DNA from: a virus
Direction: 5' to 3' (one strand)
DNA: 22,390 nucleotides
Virus record (IMG/VR): IMGVR_UViG_3300031539_000345
Coordinates: 1 to 22,390 of that record
Position 1 is the stretch's first letter. Each line of letters starts with the position of its first letter. The position numbers and the translations under genes were made by a program. Shown here piece after piece: positions 13,919 through 21,809 of the stretch. A model generated the notes under the pieces. It did no database searches. It worked only from the letters and a program-made list of their open reading frames with translations, and was not told the origin of the DNA.

Positions 13919-16257
13919 GCGACGGAAAGAAACAAGGCGGAAGCAGCGGACGTAGACCGCCAGGACCTGCTGGCCTCGGCGGCATTCATGATGCCGTTCG
14001 TCGCGAGGCCGCTGCAGATCCATATGTGCACGGCGCTGACCGAATGCACAGCGGGATGCCTCCCGAGGTTGCTGCGAAGATGCATCAGCGCATGAGCAGC
14101 TTCGTGCCGAAGATCACGACAGGTGCGGCTCGCGCTGAAGACTTCTTCGACGGCATCCTGCCTGAGGGTGCGAATCTGGCGCCGGGCGCTGGCAAGGGCT
14201 ATCGTGAGGCGCTTCAGAAGTCTGCAAAGGTCGGAAAGAGGGAGGCTGCTAGCGGTGGGTTCTCGGGGACGATCTCGGACAGCTCGTCGGGCGGCTCGTT
14301 CTCGACGACGCAGCGTCCATACCAGCCGGAGTTTGAATCGCCGGACAGGCAGCAGTACCCCGTCCATCGCAACCTCGCGAACATCTATTGGCGCCTCTTC
14401 TACAAGCTCGACCCGATCATCGGTAATGGCGTCGACATGTTCTCAGAACTTGCTTGGGGCAACTTTGAGCTGGTTGGTGAGGGTGTCGACGGCGAGATCA
14501 AGGACACGCTCGAGCTCATGTGCGAGACCACCCAGGTCCGCGCGATGCTCCCCTACTTCGTGAAGGAGTACCTCGTCCTGGGCGAAGCGTGCCCGCATCT
14601 GTTCTACGACGAGGACGCCAGCATCTGGAGCTACATCGGGATGCACAACCCCGACCAGCTGGAGGTCATCTACACACCGTTTGTGAAGATGGACCCGATC
14701 GTGCGCTTCAAGCCAGACATGCGGCTGCGCCAGGTGCTCACGTCGCAGCACCAGATGACGACGGCGCTGCGTGAGTCGATGCCGGCTGAGCTGCTCAACG
14801 CGCTCACTTCGGGACAGCACATTGAGCTGAGCCCTACCAACTTCACGTTCATTGCGCGCAAGATGCATCCCTACGATGTGCGCGGCACCTCTATCCTCTC
14901 GCGTATGTGGCGCGCGCTCATGTACGAGGATGCGATCTTCAATGCGAGTATCGCGACCGCGCGCCGTCACGCCGGTCCCATCAAGATCGCGAAGCTGGGT
15001 GATCGCAACACCGGCTGGATCCCTGACCCTTCACACGAGCGTAAGCTCTTGGAGCTGCTGGCCCAGGCTGAGATCGATGTCAATGCGTGGATCGTCTACC
15101 ACTACGGCGTCGAGTTCGACATGGTCGGCACTACAGACCGGGTGATGACCATCGACCGGCACTGGGAGCTGATCGAGAGGATCAAGCTCATCGCGCTCGG
15201 GATCAGTAAGGCCTTCCTCCATGGGGAGGTCACCTATGCGTCTGCGGCCTCGGGCCTGACCGTATTCTTGCAACGTCTGAAGGCGCTGCGCGAGTTCTTC
15301 GAGAACACCTGGATCTATCCCAAGTTCTTCCGGCCTATCTCGGTCATGAACGCCTGGGTCAAGCCGACGCAGGCCGAGCTCGCGCATAAGGTGCGTACGC
15401 GGCGGTCACACCGTGAGCTGCTTGAGGATAACCGTTATATCATGCCGCGGCTCGAGTGGGACCGTCAGCTGGACCCCAGCGTGGACCAGGCGCAGATCAA
15501 CGCCATACAGGCCTTAACTCAGATGGGGATCCGCTTCAGCAAGCAGACACTCAGCAGTCTGGTCGGGCGTGACTGGGAAGAGGAGCTCAACCAGCTCGCT
15601 CGCGAGACAAAGATCGAACAGAAGGTTCTCGAAGAGAACCCTGACCTCATGTACGCCCAGGGGCCGGGCGGTGAAGGCGGAGCACCAGGCGGAATGCCGG
15701 GTGGTGGTATCGGCGACCCGAACGGAATCGTCCCAGGTCTGCCAGATGAGGCCCTTGGCATAGAGCCTGGCACAGACGGGCCTGATATGGGTGGCACACC
15801 GGAGCCTGGTGGCGAGGAAACTGCGGGTATCCATGCAGGTGAGGGTGACGAAGGCGGTCCCGGCCGCGAGGGCGACGACGCCGAGGACCCTGAAAAATCG
15901 GCCATATTGGCGGACTTTCGGCGGCTATTGGCTGGAGATTTGCCGGAAGAGGAGGTCTTTGTGAACCTGTGGGCTCACATGGAGGAGACTGGCACAGTTC
16001 AGCAGCTTGAGGACCTTCTTTTGGCACACGACCCAGGCGCAGTTGACCTCATCGAAGACTGGTTGCTTGACATCGGCGGCCCGGTGGCACGGGTCCGTGC
16101 CATTGTTTCCTCCATGAAGCATATCCTAAACGAGGAAACATTTTCGGATGAGCGCTCAGCGAAGCTGCTTCAGTGGGAGCGGGAAATGGCCGAGGAGTCC
16201 GTAAATTGGGGTGGAAGCGGCCTTTTGGTAGGGAAGGGCACGCCTCCGCGACGCTAG
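13915..16257 (+). CDS. Portal protein with C-terminal extension
   Basis: This 780-residue protein forms the dodecameric ring at the capsid vertex through which DNA enters. Its ATG overlaps the previous stop (ATGA). After a Gly/Ser-rich N-terminal ~145 residues comes the portal core (~148-580): NLANIYWRLFYKLDPIIGNG (154-172), FSELAWGNFELVGEG (176-190), VKEYLVLGEACPHLFYDED (216-234), and the stem/clip region with LGISKAFLHGEVTYASAASG (428-447). These are characteristic of portals of large tailed phages. Residues ~581-660 are a Gly/Pro/Glu linker, and ~661-765 form an additional helical domain (LLAGDLPEEEVFVNLWAHME) not expected in a minimal portal. Codons in this extension (ttg, ata, cta, ttt) are less biased than in the core, hinting at a separate origin. 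Position before the protease and capsid genes is classical. Confidence 0.87.
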   Translation: MSDGKKQGGSSGRRPPGPAGLGGIHDAVRREAAADPYVHGADRMHSGMPPEVAAKMHQRMSSFVPKITTGAARAEDFFDGILPEGANLAPGAGKGYREALQKSAKVGKREAASGGFSGTISDSSSGGSFSTTQRPYQPEFESPDRQQYPVHRNLANIYWRLFYKLDPIIGNGVDMFSELAWGNFELVGEGVDGEIKDTLELMCETTQVRAMLPYFVKEYLVLGEACPHLFYDEDASIWSYIGMHNPDQLEVIYTPFVKMDPIVRFKPDMRLRQVLTSQHQMTTALRESMPAELLNALTSGQHIELSPTNFTFIARKMHPYDVRGTSILSRMWRALMYEDAIFNASIATARRHAGPIKIAKLGDRNTGWIPDPSHERKLLELLAQAEIDVNAWIVYHYGVEFDMVGTTDRVMTIDRHWELIERIKLIALGISKAFLHGEVTYASAASGLTVFLQRLKALREFFENTWIYPKFFRPISVMNAWVKPTQAELAHKVRTRRSHRELLEDNRYIMPRLEWDRQLDPSVDQAQINAIQALTQMGIRFSKQTLSSLVGRDWEEELNQLARETKIEQKVLEENPDLMYAQGPGGEGGAPGGMPGGGIGDPNGIVPGLPDEALGIEPGTDGPDMGGTPEPGGEETAGIHAGEGDEGGPGREGDDAEDPEKSAILADFRRLLAGDLPEEEVFVNLWAHMEETGTVQQLEDLLLAHDPGAVDLIEDWLLDIGGPVARVRAIVSSMKHILNEETFSDERSAKLLQWEREMAEESVNWGGSGLLVGKGTPPRR

Positions 16258-16299
16258 ACTCCTCCCGCGCGGCTGCCGGTACGCTGCTCCTATGTTGGC

Positions 16300-16485
16300 G
16301 TGAGCGGGGAGAACCAGGGTCTCGGCTTCCGCAAGACGGGACGCGGCACCTCATTAGGGGTTGTCCGTAAACCGTCTGAGCACCAGGACCGCAAGGCTGG
16401 CACGACCGACACCGCCGAACAGGAGCGCGAGAACGAGAACTCGCGACCTGCGCACACGACGACTGGCTCCGGGCAGGGACAGTAG
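16300..16485 (+). CDS. Possible small hydrophilic protein
   Basis: A 61-residue reading frame starts with GTG at 16300 and ends with TAG at 16483-16485, overlapping the GTG start of the next gene by one base. It would encode a highly polar, Gly/Thr/Glu-rich peptide (GENQGLGFRKTGRGTSL at the start) with no recognisable domain. No clear ribosome-binding site precedes it. It fills most of the 227-base gap after the portal gene. The stop/start overlap is consistent with a translated leader coupling to the protease gene, but the frame could be chance. Confidence 0.4.
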   Translation: MSGENQGLGFRKTGRGTSLGVVRKPSEHQDRKAGTTDTAEQERENENSRPAHTTTGSGQGQ

Positions 16486-19400
16486 TGGGCGCACTTCCTT
16501 CCTTCGATGAGGCGTTCAACCGGCGTACCGCTAAGGTGCGTACAGTTGCGCGTGGTGTTCATGATGTGCGAGCTGGCGGGCTCCGGAAGCTCGCTCGCGA
16601 AGAGCTGGGAGTCGGCGGCGGTGCGCCACTTTCGCAAGCCGTCGGCACCAGCTACTTCATTGGGGGCGCACGGAAGCTCGACGTTCGCGGACTGGTTGAG
16701 CGGGTCGCAGACCTGTATTCGATCAGCCCCGACCCGAGCGACTACCTATTTGAGGCCATTCGGGCCAACACGACGAACGCGCCAAACGAAAACAATGACG
16801 GCTTTCACCAGAATGAGCTGCTTCGTTTCGACCTCCGGCTCGGAATGCCTGTCTACTACACGTACAGCGGTAAGCCGCACCACGTAGACCATCGCACCGA
16901 GAACCCGCACGCAGCCCGTGGCGTCATTGTCGACTCGCACTACAACACAGACACGCCGCCACTGACGCACTGCCCTGGCTGTCGTCTCAAGACAGCTGAT
17001 CGGCAGAACCGCGACGAGTCCGGCCTGCATTGCCGCCGATGCGGCACACTGACGGCAGACCACTTTGTCGAGATCCTAGTCGGCGTCGACATGAAGAAGG
17101 ACCCGCTGTTCGCTGAGGGTGTCCGTACCGGGCGCTTGGCCGCGGGTTCGATGGGCTGTAATTGCCTCTCGACTGTTTGCAACGTCTGCAACCACGTCGC
17201 CTATTCGCGCCCTGAGTTCTGCGAGCACATTCGCTCCGGCAACAAGGGCTCTCTTTGGGTCCGCAAGCACGGTGGCTGGGCCAAGAGCAACAAGACCGAG
17301 GTCGGCCGCGCGCTCAGTAAGCGCGGCTACAAGTTTATCGAGAACGACTTCTGCTACGTGAAGCTCGACGGCTTCGAGGCGCGGAAGGCGTTCGAATACT
17401 GCCAGGGCGTGATCTTCGACGAGTATTCGCGCGTTGATCAGCCTGCCGATCCCAAGGCGCTTCAGCGAGAGATCCTGAAGGCCGCTCACGTTCAGGTCCC
17501 GGCGGGTGAGGTGCCGACTCCGGCCCAGCTTCGATTGGAGACCGAGCACCTGTTGCGCGCCGCCGCCCAGGTTGAAGAGGAGTCTCAGATGAGTCGCAGC
17601 GCCAGTAACCGAACCGCGATGGATATGCCAGGCGATGACCTGGGTATGGCCGCTGACATGGACCTGGAAGCCCTCGAGCTTGCGCCCGGCGAGGTCGCTG
17701 AGGTTCGACGTGTCGACGAGGCCGAGGGCGAGATGTTCTCTGGCGATGAGGAGCTTCTCGACGAGAACGGAATGCCGCTCGACCCAACGGTGGCCGGCGA
17801 CGTGCCTGCGGCGCCCGGCGCTCCTGGCGTCGCACCGATGGGCATCGAGCAACTACAAGAACAACAGACCGGCGTGCCAGCAGGCCCCGCTGGCTTGGCA
17901 GCGACCGCACCACAAGCGAGCCGAACGGCTCCACGCGGAAAGAGTCGTCGGAGGACTGCAATGCGTCGTTTCGCTCAAGCGTACGCGGACTGGACTGTTG
18001 AGGTGACTGAGCAGGGCAACGCCCGCCTCCTCGACGGCAACAAGAACGCTCTTCTGGTGGTGCGCGGCTCTGCGACACAAGTGGAGGCTCGGCATGAGTT
18101 CGGCAAGCGTGTCCTCGCCACGGTCCTTGACCACGGTGTCGTTGAAGCTGCTCGGCGGCTGAAGGCGCTGTGGACACCTAAGGTTGCTCAAGTCGTCGAC
18201 GGCGCCATGAACGACATGCAGGGATACGACGACCACAACCAGCATGGGTCCGTTCTCGACGGCGAGGACAACGACATGCAGCTCTCTCGCGAGACGCCTC
18301 CGGCGGATACGCGTGTTGACGCGGTCGGCTCGGACGACATGGCTGAAGACGGCCGCGGCTCACCTCCGGCGCACACGCTCGAGGACGGCGAGATGGACCA
18401 CGAGAAGAGCGTCGAGCAGAACCCCAGCTCGCTCTCGGCAACTGACGAGGACACCAACGACATGGAGCACAAGCGACCTCCCTACAACGTCGGGAAGGGC
18501 AAGTCTCCGCTGGATGACGGCATCGTTGACCATGCGATGGGCCAGACCGCCAAGCGCAAATACGCCTCCAAGGCCAGCGCGTCCTCTGCGCTGAAGCAGC
18601 TCCTCAAGGTCGGCAGCTCGATCAAGCACGGCCCGAGCGGCGAGAGCTGGAAGGTCACGGACGCGAAGCGGTCGAGCGCCAAGGAGTGTCAGTTCTTCGG
18701 CCCTGTCTCGGCGGTCGTACAGAAGGGGAGCTCGATGCGCCGCATTGGTGCGCGTGACCTGCTTGACTACTGGCACGCGCTCGACGCCAGAAAGCCTGCG
18801 CCTTCTCTCGAGGATCGTCGGCGGGCCGCTGCGCCGCCGCCTGCTGCGCCGCCAGCTGCAGCCGCCGTCTCTGACGCCGAGCGCAAGAAGTATGAGGCGC
18901 GGCTCCAGAAGCTGACGCTGTCACGCATCGCTAAGGTCAAGGCTGAAGCCGAGGCTGACGCGGGGCTGAAGATTCACGCAGGCATTGATGCCTTCTGCCG
19001 CGCACTCCGCATCGTCGCGAAGCGTCAGTCTGCCGGACTTGAGCGGTCGCCAATTCGGCAGGCTGCTGAGGCCGCGCTCTGTGAGCGTCGAGCCATCGGC
19101 ACGGACGCCGCATCGCGACAACCGATCATGTTCGACGGGCTCGATAACGAGCTGGGCAGCTACCTCGCTGCACAGATCGAGCAGCTCGGACAGAGCGACC
19201 ATCTCGAGCTTTCGATTCGGCGCGCACGCGAGCTGATGAAGAAGGGTGACCAGTACCTGCTGGACGCCGAGGCTGATCTCAAACGAGTCGAGCCCTCTCT
19301 TCCGAAGGTCACCGCCTCGGTGCTCACGCCGGTTGACCCGGCTGCGCTCCAGGCAGCTCAGACACGGCAAGCTGCTGTGTCGGGCAATTTTCAGGTCACC

Positions 19401-19523
19401 CCTGCTCCGGTCGATGACGTTCCAGTCGGGAACGTCGGGAACAAGCGGAGCGCGATCCGCGGCGCGGTCAATGGGACGTTGGTGAGCAACACGCTCAACC
19501 AGCTTCGCCAGGATCCGTCCTAG
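16485..19523 (+). CDS. Probable capsid maturation protease fused to scaffold-like region
   Basis: This gene encodes 1012 residues from a GTG at 16485. The N-terminal ~320 residues contain NAPNENNDGFHQNELLRFD (98-116), a strand with GKPHHVDH (129-136), HFVEILVGVDM (193-203) and AGSMGCNC (220-227), followed by a Cys-rich CNVCNHVAY...FCEHI. This order matches prohead-protease-like proteins of large phages with a His/Ser pair, here probably H136 and S222. A zinc ribbon (C163, C166, C183, C186) is inserted between them. Residues ~340-490 are an acidic Ala/Pro-rich linker ending in RRRTA; further parts include a small mixed domain (~498-570), an acidic low-complexity tract (~575-680), a beta-rich patch (~700-760) and a charged helical tail (~790-950) suited to scaffolding. 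Position before the decoration and capsid genes supports this. The catalytic assignment is by pattern only. Confidence 0.65.
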   Translation: MGALPSFDEAFNRRTAKVRTVARGVHDVRAGGLRKLAREELGVGGGAPLSQAVGTSYFIGGARKLDVRGLVERVADLYSISPDPSDYLFEAIRANTTNAPNENNDGFHQNELLRFDLRLGMPVYYTYSGKPHHVDHRTENPHAARGVIVDSHYNTDTPPLTHCPGCRLKTADRQNRDESGLHCRRCGTLTADHFVEILVGVDMKKDPLFAEGVRTGRLAAGSMGCNCLSTVCNVCNHVAYSRPEFCEHIRSGNKGSLWVRKHGGWAKSNKTEVGRALSKRGYKFIENDFCYVKLDGFEARKAFEYCQGVIFDEYSRVDQPADPKALQREILKAAHVQVPAGEVPTPAQLRLETEHLLRAAAQVEEESQMSRSASNRTAMDMPGDDLGMAADMDLEALELAPGEVAEVRRVDEAEGEMFSGDEELLDENGMPLDPTVAGDVPAAPGAPGVAPMGIEQLQEQQTGVPAGPAGLAATAPQASRTAPRGKSRRRTAMRRFAQAYADWTVEVTEQGNARLLDGNKNALLVVRGSATQVEARHEFGKRVLATVLDHGVVEAARRLKALWTPKVAQVVDGAMNDMQGYDDHNQHGSVLDGEDNDMQLSRETPPADTRVDAVGSDDMAEDGRGSPPAHTLEDGEMDHEKSVEQNPSSLSATDEDTNDMEHKRPPYNVGKGKSPLDDGIVDHAMGQTAKRKYASKASASSALKQLLKVGSSIKHGPSGESWKVTDAKRSSAKECQFFGPVSAVVQKGSSMRRIGARDLLDYWHALDARKPAPSLEDRRRAAAPPPAAPPAAAAVSDAERKKYEARLQKLTLSRIAKVKAEAEADAGLKIHAGIDAFCRALRIVAKRQSAGLERSPIRQAAEAALCERRAIGTDAASRQPIMFDGLDNELGSYLAAQIEQLGQSDHLELSIRRARELMKKGDQYLLDAEADLKRVEPSLPKVTASVLTPVDPAALQAAQTRQAAVSGNFQVTPAPVDDVPVGNVGNKRSAIRGAVNGTLVSNTLNQLRQDPS

Positions 19524-19538
19524 CCGCTCACACATGAC

Positions 19539-19545
19539 AAAGGAG
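19539..19545 (+). promoter_or_regulatory. Strong ribosome-binding site for the decoration-like gene
   Basis: AAAGGAG lies nine bases before the ATG at 19555, one of the best Shine-Dalgarno matches in the window, as expected for an abundant virion protein. Confidence 0.8.
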
Positions 19546-19554
19546 TAGAGAAGA

Positions 19555-20349
19555 ATGGGTTCTCTCAATGACGGCAGCCCGGATCTTGCATCGTTCACGG
19601 GCCAAGTGTTCAAAAAGGGCCTCGACCTCGGTCGATGCACCATCAAGCGCGACCTCGGCGTGTACACGACCGCGGACGGCACAACGCTTCGTGCGGGACA
19701 GCTTGTCTCGCGTGACGCCACTGGCCTCGTGATCCCGGCGACGGGCGCGGATGTCTTTGGTGTCGCGAAGTGGAACAAGCAGCAGTTCGGCGTTTCTGTG
19801 AACGTCGACGAGCCGCTCGTGTTCACCTCGGCGGCGCAGGTGCTCAACCTGAAGCGTCCCAACGTGTCCAACGTGGCCATTCGCGCGGCAGCAGGCTTCG
19901 GCTCTGCAGCCATCGCGCAGGCGGGCAACTACACAGTGGTTGCCGCCAACGGCACCGTCGCGGACATCGGCGGCAACCTGGTCGCGCTCGGGACGGTCTA
20001 TGTGACCTACACCTACGCGCTCGCTGACGCCGACTTCGAGTTCGACGGCAGGGACTTCAGAAACCAGGCGAACGACGATGTCACGGGGTCCGAAGGCAAA
20101 ATCACAGTCATCACCGACTGGTCGCTGCTCTACACGATGGAGTGGGCCTCGGGCGCCGGCATCACGGGCGGTGCGACGATTGGCGACTACGCTCTGACCG
20201 GCGCGGACTCGAACTTGTACTGCGACGCGCTGGGCAAGTTCAGCAACATCGCGACGGCCAACGAGTACGTCGGCAAGGTGTTTCAGCTGCCGACCGCCCA
20301 GGACCCCTACATGGGCGTGACTGTCAGCGGCAACCCGGTGGAAGTCTGA
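19555..20349 (+). CDS. Probable capsid decoration/stabilisation protein
   Basis: This gene encodes 264 residues with a strong ribosome-binding site (AAAGGAG). The sequence is beta-rich with many Gly, Thr, Val and Ala. An early segment, GTTLRAGQLVSRDATGLVIP (43-62), resembles the small beta domain seen in capsid-stabilising proteins, followed by GVAKWNKQ. No protease or ligand motif is visible. It is placed between the protease/scaffold gene and the major capsid gene, the usual slot of a head-decoration protein. An alternative is a minor capsid or vertex protein. The family is not recognised with certainty; the structural role is inferred from position, composition and strong translation signal. 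Confidence 0.6.
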   Translation: MGSLNDGSPDLASFTGQVFKKGLDLGRCTIKRDLGVYTTADGTTLRAGQLVSRDATGLVIPATGADVFGVAKWNKQQFGVSVNVDEPLVFTSAAQVLNLKRPNVSNVAIRAAAGFGSAAIAQAGNYTVVAANGTVADIGGNLVALGTVYVTYTYALADADFEFDGRDFRNQANDDVTGSEGKITVITDWSLLYTMEWASGAGITGGATIGDYALTGADSNLYCDALGKFSNIATANEYVGKVFQLPTAQDPYMGVTVSGNPVEV

Positions 20350-20353
20350 TCAA

Positions 20354-20369
20354 CTGTTCGGAAGAACGG
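20354..20369 (+). promoter_or_regulatory. Small hairpin with GNRA-type loop in the capsid-gene leader
   Basis: ctgttc (20354-20359) pairs with gaacgg (20364-20369), including one G-T wobble, around the loop ggaa, which fits the GNRA tetraloop consensus. It sits between the decoration-gene stop and the capsid ribosome-binding site. It could stabilise or mark the mRNA 5' of the most highly expressed gene; function is not shown. Confidence 0.4.
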
Positions 20370-20371
20370 AA

Positions 20372-20380
20372 AAGGAAGGA
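20372..20380 (+). promoter_or_regulatory. Purine-rich ribosome-binding site of the major capsid gene
   Basis: AAGGAAGGA lies seven bases before the ATG at 20388 inside an unbroken 18-base purine tract. It decides the start of the capsid gene, because the frame is open for over 200 bases further upstream through the shadow of the decoration gene. Confidence 0.8.
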
Positions 20381-20387
20381 AAGAAAG

Positions 20388-21686
20388 ATGCCAACGGCAC
20401 TCAACCCGTATCGCGGTATCGCTTCCGGGCAGCAGGCTCCCTCGCAGCAGCGACAGGCCTCTCGGAACGATCCCAACCCCTATGCACAGCACGTGCAGAC
20501 CAACGAGGCGCCCGCCATCCAGCAGGCGCGTCAGGCTGGTCTCGACCAGCGGCTGCCTCAGTACGCGCAGCCCATTCAGCGGTTTGCGTCGCACGAGGAC
20601 GAGCGGTCGTTCGCGCCTGAGGGCACGTTCAACCCGCAAGCCTACGGCGGACACCAGTGGCGAGCTGGCATCCAGCAGGCGATTCCGGACCCGCGGCAGC
20701 GCGCGTTCGACAACCGCGGCGAGATCAACGCCTGGGACACTCGAGATGCGCTGAAGCAGATCGCGCACGTGCTCCAGTCGTCGGTGAAGGACGCCAAGAC
20801 GGCGCGCTTCAAGCGACAGGCTGCCACGAAGATGACCGACGAGCGTCGGCGCATCCTCGCGGCTGCGGCTCAGGACCCCGAAGGCTTCGCGATCATGGGC
20901 CAGGAGCTCTTGCTCCCGATCAAAGACCTTGTGGATTACGAGGGCTGGAGCCGTAAGGTCTACCGTGTACGACCACTCGCTCAAGGCGAGCTGTTCCGTA
21001 TCGCGAAGGACGTCCGCTCCACGGCGTGGGTTATCGGTCAGGACGGTCAGGGCATCGAGTCCCGCCTGTTCGGACGGTACGTCACTCCTTCGGAGTTCAA
21101 GATCGGCTCCTTCCCCACGATCGACATCGAGGAGATCTACCAGGTCAACTACGACATCCTTGATCGTGCGCAGGACACCGCTCGTCAGGAGATCGAGCTC
21201 GAGGAGGACAAGAGAGGCCGCGCGCTGATCGACGTCGCTTCGCAGACCGTCAACGCGGTCACGGGCTTCGGTACTCTCGGCGTCGGCGCCTTTGAGGACA
21301 TCCGGTTCCAGGTCGAGAAGCACAGGCTCGTTGTTGAGAAGTTCCTCATCAACCGTGCCGAGCTGAGCGACATCGTGAAGACGATGAGCACTCAGGTGGA
21401 CCCGGTGACTGAGCGTGAGCTCATCCTCGCCGGCTACATCGGGAGCTTCCTGAACGCCGTCATCCTGACCAGCGCGGGCACGGGCGTCGAAGAGGTTGTC
21501 CCTGCGGGCACCGTCTACGCGACGACCGGGCCGGAGTACATGGGCGAGATGGGCATTCGTGTTGAGCTGTTCTCTGAGCCGTTCAACATGTTCAGCCAGA
21601 TGCGCTTCGTCAAGGGCTGGGCCTTCGGCGAGATCATCGGCTTCGTGATCGTCAACCCGCGCTCCTGCGCTAAGGGCGAGAAGTAA
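20388..21686 (+). CDS. Major capsid protein, HK97-fold type
   Basis: This gene encodes 432 residues from the ATG at 20388, chosen for the strong purine-rich ribosome-binding site. The first ~110 residues are Gln/Pro/Ala-rich and polar, compatible with a removable or flexible N-arm. Residues ~117-165 are helical. From ~170 the sequence has the look of an HK97-type shell protein of large phages: LVDYEGWSRKVYRVRPLAQG (181-200), then ELFRIAKDVRSTAW, FGRYVTPSEFKIGSFPTIDI (228-247), a long spine-like helix around 255-290 (LDRAQDTARQEIELEED), and a C-terminal beta-rich part with ILTSAGTG and MGIRVELFSEPFNMF. Position after portal, protease and decoration genes fits. Prediction rests on context and overall pattern rather than on a single diagnostic motif. 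Confidence 0.82.
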   Translation: MPTALNPYRGIASGQQAPSQQRQASRNDPNPYAQHVQTNEAPAIQQARQAGLDQRLPQYAQPIQRFASHEDERSFAPEGTFNPQAYGGHQWRAGIQQAIPDPRQRAFDNRGEINAWDTRDALKQIAHVLQSSVKDAKTARFKRQAATKMTDERRRILAAAAQDPEGFAIMGQELLLPIKDLVDYEGWSRKVYRVRPLAQGELFRIAKDVRSTAWVIGQDGQGIESRLFGRYVTPSEFKIGSFPTIDIEEIYQVNYDILDRAQDTARQEIELEEDKRGRALIDVASQTVNAVTGFGTLGVGAFEDIRFQVEKHRLVVEKFLINRAELSDIVKTMSTQVDPVTERELILAGYIGSFLNAVILTSAGTGVEEVVPAGTVYATTGPEYMGEMGIRVELFSEPFNMFSQMRFVKGWAFGEIIGFVIVNPRSCAKGEK

Positions 21687-21727
21687 GCCACAGGCTCTCT
21701 TTCTCTGGGGGCGTCAGCCTCTTCCTA

Positions 21728-21761
21728 GGACCGGGTGGCTCATGGCGCAGCCACCCGGTCC
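21728..21761 (+). terminator. 13-bp perfect hairpin after the capsid gene
   Basis: ggaccgggtggct (21728-21740) is perfectly complementary to agccacccggtcc (21749-21761), with an eight-base loop. It stands 42 bases after the capsid stop codon. There is no T-tract after the stem, so it may be a partial terminator, an RNA-stability element or a processing site rather than a classical intrinsic terminator. The rest of 21687-21809 shows no coding potential. Confidence 0.6.
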
Positions 21762-21809
21762 ACTCAACAGCGCCGTTCCGAACCGGCCGGGAAAGCCGAG
21801 GCACAAACA

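Noticed and set aside
18921-19928. 335-codon open frame on the minus strand
   Set aside because: It spans the end of the protease/scaffold gene and the start of the decoration gene, both with better start signals and domain content; no domain is visible in the antisense product.
20142-20387. Upstream extension of the capsid reading frame
   Set aside because: This part overlaps the decoration gene, is Arg/Gly/Gln-rich shadow sequence, and the purine-rich ribosome-binding site directly before 20388 marks the true start.
20307-21323. 338-codon open frame on the minus strand
   Set aside because: Shadow of the major capsid gene; Leu/Arg/Val-biased composition and no recognisable motif.
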